From positions 1 to 35,610 of the forward strand of contig BJGE01000017.1 of NCBI GenBank assembly GCA_014190275.1: a DNA stretch of 35,610 nucleotides, in the 5' to 3' direction. Both the position numbers and the translations under genes were made by a program. The first letter of the stretch is position 1, and every line of letters begins with the position of its first letter. Below, piece after piece: positions 8,856 through 16,255 of this stretch. A model generated the notes under the pieces. It was not told where the DNA came from, searched no databases, and worked only from the letters and a program-made list of their open reading frames with translations. The DNA comes from Actinomycetes bacterium. Lineage in GTDB: Bacteria; Actinomycetota; Actinomycetes; S36-B12.

Positions 8856-10375
8856 GCGAGGCTGCGGGCATCGAGGCTGCCAAAAGGGTAGTCGCGGGCG
8901 TGCAGTTCATTCGCGTGGACGTTAGCTGCGGGTGAGCTGCCGGATGAGATCATGCGCGACAAATCCTTGGCGGCAGCTAGGTGCCCGCTGACCCGGCCGC
9001 GCGCGTATTCGGCAGCGGAGTCCTTGGAGATCATGAAGGCCCAGTCACTAGCAAGGGTGAGCAATAGCTCGCGGACCAACTGGTCAGCGGCGAGATTGCG
9101 CTGGCGCAGCCGCACCGGATCCTTGTAGTACTTCCGCAGGGTGTCAAGAACTTCAACCTCTAGATCGCTATTGGCTTGGACTACATCTTGGACCCGAATC
9201 CCGTCCCATACGCGCCAATCCTTGCCCGAACCCCAGGAGCCGTTGGCCAGATTAACATTACCGGCGACATGGCCAAGATCCATGGCCCCTTGCAGCGTTG
9301 TTACCGTCACGCCACTTTCAGGCAGTAGGCGAAGTACGTGGGCTAACCACTGGGGGCCCTCGTGCCACCAATGACCAAAGAGTTCAGTGTCGTAGGCGGC
9401 AACGACGAGTGGAGTCTTTTCCAATGTTGACCTGAGTTTGAGGAGACGGTCTCGGACGACGTTTACGAAATCGCGAGCGTCGCGCTCGACCGCCTGCAGT
9501 GCCCGCCCTGGTTCGTATGGTGCCTTTTCCTGCGACGGTGTTGACACATTCGTGACGCGAGCTGGGCGAAACCCCCATTCATGGTCAAAAGTGTGAAAGT
9601 CTCGGTACCACTTGCCCCCGGGGTAGCCCTTGCGCGGTGACCACACTCGGTAGGTGACATCAAGATCACGGGCAAAGGCGACGACTTCGCTGTCGGCTAC
9701 CCGCCAGGCAGCTCCGGTGGACCGACCCGCGCTCCTCATTGTCGGGCCGTCGACCAGGAAGTGAGTGATTGCGGCCTCGGCATAGTGGCCCTCGAGGCCC
9801 GGTGTGTAAGCGCACTCCGGCGCCCAGATACCGGTTGGCCGGTTGCCGCGCCGCAGTAGGGCATCTGCTTGGCCAATTAGGAGGGCGGCACGCGTGGTAG
9901 CAGCCTGGTTAAGTGGTTGGAAGTTGTGGGTTGCTGGCCCACCGAGGATTTCGATGACACCACTTTCCGAAAGTCGCCGCAGGATTGGTGAGGCGCCGCG
10001 TTGCCAGTGGGCGTCGAAAATATTTTGAGCCGCGGTGGCGCCTCGGAACTCGCGGGTACCCGCCTCCCGTCGCCACTCTTCACGCGAACCCGCCAGGCCT
10101 TGTGCGCGCAATTGCCAATTTGCGAGCCAGGCGCGCTGCTCGTTGATGCAGTATGGGTCGTCAAGTTGCGCTGCGAGCACCGGTGACACCCCGAGGGTTA
10201 GGACATCGCGTCGGCCTTCATCGGCGAGGGTTTCGAGTAGGTCAATCACGGGAAGATACGAGGTGGACCAGGCTTGGCTCAGCCACTCCTCACCAACTGG
10301 CCAGGTGCCGTGCTGGGCTAGCCAGGGCAGATGCGTGTGCAGCACAAGGCAAAAAGTGCCAATTGGTTGACTCAC
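8840..10375 (-). CDS. GH57 1,4-alpha-glucan branching enzyme, Rv3031-like
   Basis: This 511-residue cytoplasmic enzyme introduces alpha-1,6 branches into alpha-glucan. The GH57 barrel begins with LVLHTHLPWL (His13, His15). The nucleophile is in IWAPECAYTPG (E187) and the acid/base in AAYDTELFGHWWHEGP (D329). The C-terminal DUF1957-type helical domain (about 380-511) includes WGSGKDWRVW and LTLASDWAFMISKDSAAEYARGR (shown in part). The start is a GTG overlapping the stop of the upstream methyltransferase gene (GTGA), so the two are coupled. Length and motifs match Rv3031 of the mycobacterial MGLP cluster. A classical GH13 GlgB is not in this window. Confidence 0.92.
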   Translation of the reverse strand: MSQPIGTFCLVLHTHLPWLAQHGTWPVGEEWLSQAWSTSYLPVIDLLETLADEGRRDVLTLGVSPVLAAQLDDPYCINEQRAWLANWQLRAQGLAGSREEWRREAGTREFRGATAAQNIFDAHWQRGASPILRRLSESGVIEILGGPATHNFQPLNQAATTRAALLIGQADALLRRGNRPTGIWAPECAYTPGLEGHYAEAAITHFLVDGPTMRSAGRSTGAAWRVADSEVVAFARDLDVTYRVWSPRKGYPGGKWYRDFHTFDHEWGFRPARVTNVSTPSQEKAPYEPGRALQAVERDARDFVNVVRDRLLKLRSTLEKTPLVVAAYDTELFGHWWHEGPQWLAHVLRLLPESGVTVTTLQGAMDLGHVAGNVNLANGSWGSGKDWRVWDGIRVQDVVQANSDLEVEVLDTLRKYYKDPVRLRQRNLAADQLVRELLLTLASDWAFMISKDSAAEYARGRVSGHLAAAKDLSRMISSGSSPAANVHANELHARDYPFGSLDARSLAQFLD

Positions 10376-11127
10376 TTGACACCGATTGCGATTAGGTCTT
10401 GTGCATCCGGCGGGTCGCCGACAACAAAGTCAGCAGCGGTTATTGTCGTGACAAAATCAAGCAACCCATCCGGCCAGTTGCTAGTTGTTGCGGCGACCAC
10501 CATGGCGTCAACAATAGGCCCATTGATGCGCTCCCAGGTCGTGATGCGCGCACCGTGGTGCAAGCCCAACATGGTGATCTCCGCGAACTCACAAGCTGTT
10601 AGCTGCTGCTGGATTTGCTCAGCGTCGAACTCTTCGACGTGGAACGGATTCAGTGGAGTGCCTTTACGGGCCAGACCCGGCGAGAAGACGGGGCGATTCG
10701 GTGTCGAAATCACGAGGATGCCACCGGTGCGAAGTACTCTGTGCATTTCCTGCAGATAGGTATGGACGTCCCAGATATGTTCGATGACCTGCAGCGAGAC
10801 GATCAGATCGGTACTGTGCGTCGCAATCGGCAGTGCGACCACGTTGGCGCGGATGAAATTACTAACCGGATAATTGATCGCACTATGTACCGAGGCGTTT
10901 TCATCCAACTCGACACCAAATACACTTCGAGCACCAGCATCCATCAGCAACTGCGTGCCAAAGCCTTCGCCACTACCGATATCACCGCAGATCTGACCGA
11001 CCGCGTATCGCCCGGCAACCCACCGGTACACGACCTGGTGCCGGGCGAACCAGTATGACTCGGTGGGCGCTCCTGGCATGGTGCGCTCACCGGTTAGTTC
11101 CATGACACCGACCGATTTCTCGTGCAA
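10372..11127 (-). CDS. SAM-dependent O-methyltransferase, Rv3030-like
   Basis: This 251-residue methyltransferase aligns by eye with Rv3030, the 6-O-methyltransferase assigned to MGLP. Shared features are LTGERTMPG near the N-terminus, the SYWFARHQVVYRWV segment, motif I CGDIGSGEGFGTQLL, VSLQVIEHIWD, VLRTGGILVISTPNR, the NPFHVEEFDAEQI stretch and the closing DLIAIGVK. Rv3030 family members methylate 6-OH of glucose in a glucan; here that is inferred from similarity and from coupling to the GH57 gene by a 4-base overlap. The start is TTG at 11127, or ATG at 11103 (MELTGERT), which is closer to where conservation begins. It lies 36 bases downstream of the CopC-like gene. Confidence 0.85.
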   Translation of the reverse strand: MHEKSVGVMELTGERTMPGAPTESYWFARHQVVYRWVAGRYAVGQICGDIGSGEGFGTQLLMDAGARSVFGVELDENASVHSAINYPVSNFIRANVVALPIATHSTDLIVSLQVIEHIWDVHTYLQEMHRVLRTGGILVISTPNRPVFSPGLARKGTPLNPFHVEEFDAEQIQQQLTACEFAEITMLGLHHGARITTWERINGPIVDAMVVAATTSNWPDGLLDFVTTITAADFVVGDPPDAQDLIAIGVK

Positions 11128-11162
11128 GGCATCCCACCACCGTAATGGCAGAGCATCTTGGG

Positions 11163-11489
11163 CTACCTAAAAGTGTGGGTTCCTTTCGCAACTACGAAGT
11201 CAAGGGCGCCGGCAAAGAGGCTGACTTCGATGTTCCAGGTGCCCGCGAATGGGATCACTCTGCTCGCCGCGGCCTCGGCCGGGATTTCTTTTCCCGACTG
11301 GTCCAGTATCTGGGCGGCAGTCAAGGCGATATCTTCACCAAAAGTCAAGGTGATGTTTTTGGGAGCAGCCGTAAGTAGCAATCCGTTGCGCGGTGAACTC
11401 GACTCCAATTCGGTGTGTGCGAACGCAGGTGCTGGGCTCACCAAGAGTGCTAGTGAGCTCAATAGCACGGCCGCTAGGGCTTTGCGCAT
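11163..11489 (-). CDS. CopC-domain-like secreted protein (short)
   Basis: A clear Sec signal peptide (MRKALAAVLLSS...APAFA, cleavage before residue 25) leads to a mature protein starting HTELESSSPRNGLL, the N-terminal signature of CopC-type copper-binding beta-barrels. That first histidine is a metal ligand in the family. The remainder (PKNITLTFGEDIALTAAQILDQ) fits the CopC core. However, the usual SADGHP segment near the C-terminus, with the second copper ligands, is missing, and the mature part is only 84 residues. Copper binding may thus be altered or lost. ATG 11489 is chosen because the signal peptide begins there; a GTG at 11543 in the same frame would add 18 residues. It is preceded by a small coupled ORF (11489-11533). 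Confidence 0.7.
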   Translation of the reverse strand: MRKALAAVLLSSLALLVSPAPAFAHTELESSSPRNGLLLTAAPKNITLTFGEDIALTAAQILDQSGKEIPAEAAASRVIPFAGTWNIEVSLFAGALDFVVAKGTHTFR

Positions 11490-11533
11490 TAGTGAGCCGG
11501 TCGTGGTCCGAATAACTGTTCTTTTGCAGACAT
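11489..11533 (-). CDS. Candidate 14-residue leader peptide before the CopC-like gene
   Basis: On the minus strand an ATG at 11533 opens the frame MSAKEQLFGPRPAH and ends in TAA, whose last base is the first base of the CopC-like ATG (TAATG overlap). An AAAGG ribosome binding sequence lies nine bases before the small ORF, whereas the CopC-like ATG has none of its own. This fits translational coupling through a leader peptide. No homologue can be judged at this length. The competing reading is that the CopC-like gene starts at the upstream GTG (11543). Confidence 0.4.
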   Translation of the reverse strand: MSAKEQLFGPRPAH

Positions 11534-11608
11534 GAATAGACACCTTTTTCTGAAAGAGTTTTTGATGGGTAGCGAAGTATTCTCCCGGCCGCAGTTGCGG
11601 GGGAGCGG

Positions 11609-12142
11609 CTAGTGGTTACAAAGTGTTGGCGGCCCGCGGCGCGAGATGGTGTGGGTGGTAGCGAGTTCTGTGTGCTCTTGGTTGCTGTGCGCTATTGGGC
11701 ATAACCACTCGCGGTGGAGGTGAACCGGGGCCGCGGATCGGCCGATTACTTGGGCGAGGTAGTTGCCCCACCGGGCCAGGGTGTTTTCGCCCTGAGTGAT
11801 TACCCAAGCAAGTGCCAAGGCGGCGAGAAGGTGGCAGATGAGCATATTTGGCGCTGGCACCCAAGATTGGTGGTTCAGATGCGAGCCGGTTGCAATCAAC
11901 AGCACGTGGAACAACACCTGCACCGCAAGCACAGATGCCGTCAGCCAGGTTAAGGACCGGCGCCGGTCACTGGCCGCGTAGCCCAGGGCTAGGGCGAGCG
12001 GTAAGAGCAGACCGATTTCCAAAGGGGCGGGGAGCGTGGCTGCAGCGGAGGTGTGGGCGGTCAAAGTCAGCCCCAGGGCGGCTGCGCCCAAGGCCGCTGC
12101 GCGGCCAAGGCGCGAAAAACCGCGGAATCTGGCCTGTTGCAC
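11609..12142 (-). CDS. Small multi-spanning membrane protein of unknown function
   Basis: This 177-residue protein shows about four hydrophobic segments: roughly residues 15-35, 40-58, 65-86 and 98-117. Histidines and methionines cluster around the later helices (VLFHVLLIATGSHLNHQ, PNMLICHLLAALA). Such His/Met-rich small membrane proteins often accompany CopC-like proteins in actinobacteria, so a link to copper handling is possible; that is inference. The C-terminal tail (about 130-177) is polar with several His and Cys. The start is a GTG at 12142. It is the first gene of the minus-strand run leading to CopC, methyltransferase and GH57, and is divergent from the SOS cassette. Confidence 0.65.
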   Translation of the reverse strand: MQQARFRGFSRLGRAAALGAAALGLTLTAHTSAAATLPAPLEIGLLLPLALALGYAASDRRRSLTWLTASVLAVQVLFHVLLIATGSHLNHQSWVPAPNMLICHLLAALALAWVITQGENTLARWGNYLAQVIGRSAAPVHLHREWLCPIAHSNQEHTELATTHTISRRGPPTLCNH

Positions 12143-12161
12143 GGCTCAAACCATATCGGGG

Positions 12162-12191
12162 TTGACGAGTGTCAGGGGTCAGGTCTAGGTT
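12162..12191 (+). promoter_or_regulatory. Promoter of the HEPN-dnaE2-dinB cassette
   Basis: A -35 element TTGACG (12162-12167) and a -10 element TAGGTT (12186-12191) are separated by 18 bases. This predicts a transcription start near 12198, inside the LexA box that follows, so LexA bound there would block initiation. The elements are recognised by similarity to the sigma-70 consensus only. Confidence 0.55.
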
Positions 12192-12196
12192 ACGAA

Positions 12197-12218
12197 TATT
12201 CGAACACCTGTTCGAATA
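12197..12218. promoter_or_regulatory. LexA (SOS) box
   Basis: The core TTCGAACACCTGTTCGAA (12199-12216) extends by two more paired bases on each side, giving perfect 9-base arms around the spacer ACCT. The centre CGAAC-N4-GTTCG matches the LexA operator of Bacillus and actinobacteria. It starts six bases after a -10 hexamer and ends 16 bases before the ATG of the HEPN gene. A good AGGAG ribosome binding site (12224-12228) lies between. This is the strongest regulatory site in the window. Confidence 0.93.
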
Positions 12219-12234
12219 AGTTTAGGAGCTAACC

Positions 12235-12738
12235 ATGACGGTCCTGCTAGAGCGCCAGCTATCCAGTAATGCAGTTCCCCAGTACCCGGTGCCCCAGTAC
12301 CCGGTGCCCCAGTACCCGGTGCCCCAGTACCCGGTGCCCAGTGCCGCCCTGGATTTAGTGATGTCGGCGCGCCGTAGTTTGACCGAGGCAATGTTGGCGC
12401 AGGCCCCAAGTGCGCGCTACGCCGCCGCGCACCTTGCCGCCCTTCGGGCCGCTGCCGCTGTGCTCGCAGCCCGGAGCCAGCCGGCGCGCCGGCGGCGCCA
12501 AGTGCGCAGCGTCTGGGTAGTGCTGCCCGAGGTGGCTGCCGAGTTCACCGAATGGTCGATGTTCTTTGCTGCCGGCGCCCGTAAAAGAGCTGCGGCCGAA
12601 GCCGGGATCGCCTGCGTTAGCGAGCGCGAAGCCAATGACCTCCTTCGCGATGCCGATACTTTCCTAGCCCGAATCGTCGGGTCCTTGGGTCTACCCCATC
12701 AGCCGATGTTGCTGGCAGAAATCTTAAGTACCAATTAA
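12235..12738 (+). CDS. SAV_6107-type HEPN domain protein, first gene of the SOS cassette
   Basis: The 167-residue product has a low-complexity N-terminus with four VPQYP repeats (residues 14-33). An all-helical domain follows and matches the actinobacterial SAV_6107 HEPN family: ARRSLTEAML, RYAAAHLAALRAAAAVLAAR, VLPEVAAEFTEWSMFFAAGARKR (split here by helices) and a final LLRDADTFLARI. The HEPN signature R-X4-H is present as R61-YAAA-H66. Many HEPN proteins with this motif are RNases, others bind nucleic acid or nucleotides; activity here is unproven. AGGAG lies six bases before the ATG. It stands directly under a LexA box and 154 bases before dnaE2, which suggests a role in SOS-induced mutagenic synthesis, perhaps as a partner of the polymerases. 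Confidence 0.85.
   Translation: MTVLLERQLSSNAVPQYPVPQYPVPQYPVPQYPVPSAALDLVMSARRSLTEAMLAQAPSARYAAAHLAALRAAAAVLAARSQPARRRRQVRSVWVVLPEVAAEFTEWSMFFAAGARKRAAAEAGIACVSEREANDLLRDADTFLARIVGSLGLPHQPMLLAEILSTN
12274..12333 (+). repeat. Tandem repeat, four 15-base units encoding VPQYP
   Basis: Units start at 12274, 12289, 12304 and 12319. Units 2-4 are identical (GTGCCCCAGTACCCG) and unit 1 differs only in its third base (T for G). A partial fifth unit (GTGCCC, 12334-12339) follows. The unit length is a multiple of three, so gain or loss keeps the frame. Near-identity of the copies implies recent expansion by slippage. Confidence 0.95.
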
Positions 12739-12759
12739 ATGCGTAACTAACCGATGCGT

Positions 12760-12783
12760 ACCGGTTGTTCCCCCACAACCGGT
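12760..12783 (+). other. Perfect 9-bp hairpin downstream of the HEPN gene
   Basis: ACCGGTTGT (12760-12768) pairs with ACAACCGGT (12775-12783) across the loop TCCCCC. It begins 21 bases after the HEPN stop codon and is immediately followed by a second, longer hairpin. No U-run follows. Confidence 0.7.
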
Positions 12784-12787
12784 CCGG

Positions 12788-12835
12788 CAGCGGTCGAAGC
12801 CCAGTTCCCCGTCTCCCGCTGGGCTTCGACCGCTG
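12788..12835 (+). terminator. Perfect 17-bp hairpin between the HEPN gene and dnaE2 (terminator or attenuator)
   Basis: CAGCGGTCGAAGCCCAG (12788-12804) is the exact reverse complement of CTGGGCTTCGACCGCTG (12819-12835), with a 14-base loop. Such a long GC-rich stem without a U-tail is common as a terminator in high-GC actinobacteria. Placed inside an apparent operon, it could reduce read-through into dnaE2, act as an attenuator, or set an RNA processing point. A five-codon mini-ORF (12859-12876, MNNYR) lies between it and dnaE2. Confidence 0.6.
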
Positions 12836-12892
12836 AATCTTCGGCAGGGGGGCTGATTATGAACAACTATCGATAAGAGGGCTCGATTACTG

Positions 12893-15800
12893 ATGGCACG
12901 TTCCGGCGCAGCGGTTTATGCACACCTGCAGGTGGCATCAAGTTTCTCACTGCAATACGGCACGGCCACTCCACTGGCGCTGGCTAACTATGCGGCTGGG
13001 ATCGGGCACGACATCGTCGGCCTAACCGATCGCGATGGGGTTTATGGAGCGGTGCGTTGGGTTCAGGCTTGTCAGCGGGTTGGCATTAGTCCGGTCCTTG
13101 GGGTTGATCTAGCGATTGAATCCATCAACATCGCCGCCGAGACTAAAAAACGTCGTACCCCCGCACATGGTGGTAGCTGGGTGGATGAACGGCGCCCACG
13201 GGTGGTCTTCCTTGCGCGTGGTGCTCGCGGGTGGGCCGCACTTTGTCGATTGATCTCCGCGGCCCACGCAGATCGTGGTACGCCATGGGTGCCGTGGTCT
13301 GCGATCTCCGCCAATTCAGAAGGTGTTGTCGCGTTACTTGGCCCTGACTCGGCCCTCGGCCGGCATTTCACTCGCCATGGCCAGACCGGAGCCGCTGCCA
13401 TAGTTAAGCCTTGGCGTGAAATCTTCGGCCCAAATTTGCATATTGCTGTTGTCAATCACCATCGAGTGGGTCGGCATCCATATTCGAAAGCCACCGCTGC
13501 TCGGCTGCTGGGTTGGGCGGTACAAGAGCAACTTACCCCGGTGCTGACTAATGCAGTGCGCTATCTGCGTCACGAAGATGCCCGCATCGCGGACGTACTT
13601 GATGCTTCTCGCCAGTTGGTTCCGATTACTTCACGGCAACTTGAGCTCGGCAATGGTGCCGCCGCATTCAATGACACCGAGGTAATGGTTGCCATTGCCG
13701 CGGGTATTGCCGATGCGGCAGGGTGCAGTGCGACGAAGCTTCTTCGAAATACCCGAAACCTTGCTGAATCCTGCATCATTGATGGTCGCAGGGACCTCGG
13801 TCTGGGCGAGGTTTATGTTCCAGAACGGGAGATTGTGGTCGCATCCACGGTCGAAAGAATGACCGCACAGGCCCAACTGCAGTGGCAATGCGAAAAACAA
13901 ATACCGAAACGCTATACGGTCCGGGCTGAGCAGCGGGTAGCACGAGAGCGGCTCACTGATGAGCTTGGAGTTATCGGGCGATTGGGTTTCGCTGGCTACT
14001 TTTTGACCGTTGCCGAGGTTGTCGCCATGATAAAGGGGCGTGGCGTGCGGGTGGCGGCGCGTGGTTCAGGTGCCGGCTGCCTGGTTAATCACCTACTTGG
14101 TATTTCTGGTGTCGATCCGATCAGATACGGGTTGCTGATGGAGCGCTTCTTATCCCCGCTGCGCCGAGTGCTCCCCGATATCGATATAGATGTCGAGTCG
14201 GCTAGGCGACTTGAGGTTTATGACTGGATCTATGAGCGTTTTGGTAGCGAGCGGGTTGCCTGCGTCTCGATGATGGAGACATATCGAGTCCGACATGCGG
14301 TTCGAGATGTTGGTGCAGCGCTTGGATTGCCTCCGTCGGAGATTGATGCTTTCGCGAAGGCATTCCCACATATTCGGGCCCGTGATGCGCGTTCGGCGTT
14401 GCGAGATTTACCCGAGTTGCGGTCATCGGGGTACGGCCGGTTAGCGGCAAGTGGTGAACTGGACGGCTTCCTCGGCTTAGTCGAGGCCCTTGATGGCCTG
14501 CCGCGAAATGTCGCAATGCATCCCTGCGGGGTGCTGCTGTCTGACATTTCACTTCTTAATCGCACCCCGGTTGAGCCAAGTGCCGCTGGGTATCCGATGA
14601 GTCAGTTCGACAAGGACGATGTCGAGGAGATGGGTCTACTTAAACTTGATGTACTTGGTGTACGAATGCAGTCGTCAATTGCCCACGCAATTGCCGAAGT
14701 CGAACGCACGTCCGGTAGCCGAGTAATTCTTGATGATGAGCCCCTTGACGATCCGGCGACCTTTGAGCTAATCAGGTCAACACGAACCCTGGGCTGCTTC
14801 CAAATCGAATCACCGGGCCAGCGGGAGCTCATCGGCAAGTTTGGACCGGAGACATTTAGCGACCTAATTATTGATATTTCACTATTTCGCCCAGGGCCGG
14901 TGAAATCCGACATGATCACCCCTTTCTTAAGGGCTCGGCAAGGGTGGAGTCAGGCCAGTTACCTGCATCAAGACTTGCGTCCGGCATTGGCCGAGACCTA
15001 CGGAGTAGTCGTCTTCCATGAGCAGGTGCTCCGGGTGCTATCGGTTATGACCGGCTGTTCACTTGCTGAAGCTGACGAAACCCGGCGTAGCATGAACTCA
15101 ACCGAAGGGCTAGCTGACGTGCGCGCCTGGTTTTATCCAGCGGCCGTTAATCGTGGTTATCAGCTAGCTGTTATCGAAGAAGTCTGGGAAATCCTGCGCG
15201 CATTCGCATCCTTTGGTTTCTGCAAAGCCCATGCAGCAGCATTTGCATTACCTACTTATCAGTCGGCGTGGCTGAAGACACATCATCCGGCGGCTTTCTA
15301 CGCCGGTGTCCTTACCCATGATCCGGGTATGTATCCGAAGCGATTGATCCTCGATGATGCACGCAACCACGGGGTAGGGATACTCGGCCTTGATATAAAT
15401 GCGTCGTTCGACACCTACCGTGTTGAGGCTGGCTCGATTCGAGTCCCGTTAACAGATGTCAAAGGCATCTCGGCGAGTGAGTGTGCAGGCATTATCGCCG
15501 GCCAGCCGTACTCATCAATTGCTGATGCGTGGAATCGTGCCGGGATATCGCGTCCAATCATTGAGCGCATTGTCGTCGCTGGCGCTTTTGATTCACTGTA
15601 CGGTTTCGGGTTTGAGGGGCGGGCCAAACGCCGGGGCCAGCTGACCCGACGTGATCTATTACTGCATATCGCCGATCTTGCACAAAGCGAGCGGACGCGC
15701 AGTGATTGCACAACGCAACTTGCGTTGGATATCGGCGATGATCCAATGCTGGTTGAGCCCTCCGGCCTACCCGAGATGACAACCACCGAGTTGGTGCGGG

Positions 15801-16255
15801 CCGAACTAGAGGTACTTAATATGGATGTTCGCTGCCATATTCTGGAATTTCACAACCCGATGCTGAAATCCCTTGGCATAGTTAGGGCGCGAAATATTTT
15901 GTCCTGCCGATCAGAGCAGGAAGTATTAGTCGCCGGGGTCAAAGTGGCTACCCAGACGCCACCGGTGCGATCTGGTCGCCGGGTGATCTTCCTTACCCTT
16001 GATGACAGCACCGGGCCGGTTGATGCGACTTTCTTCGAGGATGCCCAGGGCGCATACGCGAGCACCGTCTTTAGCTCGTGGCTGGTTTTGGTGCGCGGGC
16101 ACGTACGCCGAACGGGCCCGCGGGGGGTGTCGATTCGAGCTACCGGCTGCTGGGGTTTAGGTTTTATTCGAGAACACTGGCTCGCTGGGGGAGCCGGTGC
16201 AGTTTCCCAACTGTTAGCAGCCGACCGCCATGTTGGTGGAAGATGGTCGGCATGA
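12893..16255 (+). CDS. dnaE2: Error-prone DNA polymerase III alpha subunit
   Basis: This 1120-residue C-family polymerase serves translesion synthesis and induced mutagenesis. Its length suits DnaE2 rather than the replicative DnaE1. The N-terminal PHP domain begins YAHLQVASSFSLQYG, so only one of the usual metal-binding histidines remains and PHP metal binding is probably lost; no exonuclease domain is present. Palm motifs are intact: LPDIDIDVES (D429/D431/D433) and LLKLDVLGVR (D586). Next come GCFQIESPGQREL, the fingers region and a helix-hairpin-helix part (KGISASECAGI). Last is a C-terminal OB fold (VLVAGVKVATQTPPVRSG...FFEDA). ATG 12893 has a weak AAGAGGG site 11 bases upstream. The stop overlaps dinB (ATGA). 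It lies in the LexA-controlled cassette. Confidence 0.93.
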   Translation: MARSGAAVYAHLQVASSFSLQYGTATPLALANYAAGIGHDIVGLTDRDGVYGAVRWVQACQRVGISPVLGVDLAIESINIAAETKKRRTPAHGGSWVDERRPRVVFLARGARGWAALCRLISAAHADRGTPWVPWSAISANSEGVVALLGPDSALGRHFTRHGQTGAAAIVKPWREIFGPNLHIAVVNHHRVGRHPYSKATAARLLGWAVQEQLTPVLTNAVRYLRHEDARIADVLDASRQLVPITSRQLELGNGAAAFNDTEVMVAIAAGIADAAGCSATKLLRNTRNLAESCIIDGRRDLGLGEVYVPEREIVVASTVERMTAQAQLQWQCEKQIPKRYTVRAEQRVARERLTDELGVIGRLGFAGYFLTVAEVVAMIKGRGVRVAARGSGAGCLVNHLLGISGVDPIRYGLLMERFLSPLRRVLPDIDIDVESARRLEVYDWIYERFGSERVACVSMMETYRVRHAVRDVGAALGLPPSEIDAFAKAFPHIRARDARSALRDLPELRSSGYGRLAASGELDGFLGLVEALDGLPRNVAMHPCGVLLSDISLLNRTPVEPSAAGYPMSQFDKDDVEEMGLLKLDVLGVRMQSSIAHAIAEVERTSGSRVILDDEPLDDPATFELIRSTRTLGCFQIESPGQRELIGKFGPETFSDLIIDISLFRPGPVKSDMITPFLRARQGWSQASYLHQDLRPALAETYGVVVFHEQVLRVLSVMTGCSLAEADETRRSMNSTEGLADVRAWFYPAAVNRGYQLAVIEEVWEILRAFASFGFCKAHAAAFALPTYQSAWLKTHHPAAFYAGVLTHDPGMYPKRLILDDARNHGVGILGLDINASFDTYRVEAGSIRVPLTDVKGISASECAGIIAGQPYSSIADAWNRAGISRPIIERIVVAGAFDSLYGFGFEGRAKRRGQLTRRDLLLHIADLAQSERTRSDCTTQLALDIGDDPMLVEPSGLPEMTTTELVRAELEVLNMDVRCHILEFHNPMLKSLGIVRARNILSCRSEQEVLVAGVKVATQTPPVRSGRRVIFLTLDDSTGPVDATFFEDAQGAYASTVFSSWLVLVRGHVRRTGPRGVSIRATGCWGLGFIREHWLAGGAGAVSQLLAADRHVGGRWSA

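Noticed and set aside
12274-12339. Short direct repeats as a CRISPR-like array
   Set aside because: Units are 15 bases, contiguous without spacers and in the reading frame of a protein.
12185-12409. Minus-strand frame with GTGAP repeats
   Set aside because: It is only the antisense of the VPQYP repeat and LexA promoter region.
16078-16251. Upstream extension of dinB into dnaE2
   Set aside because: It would overlap dnaE2 by 178 bases and adds residues not found in Pol IV; the ATGA overlap start at 16252 is better.
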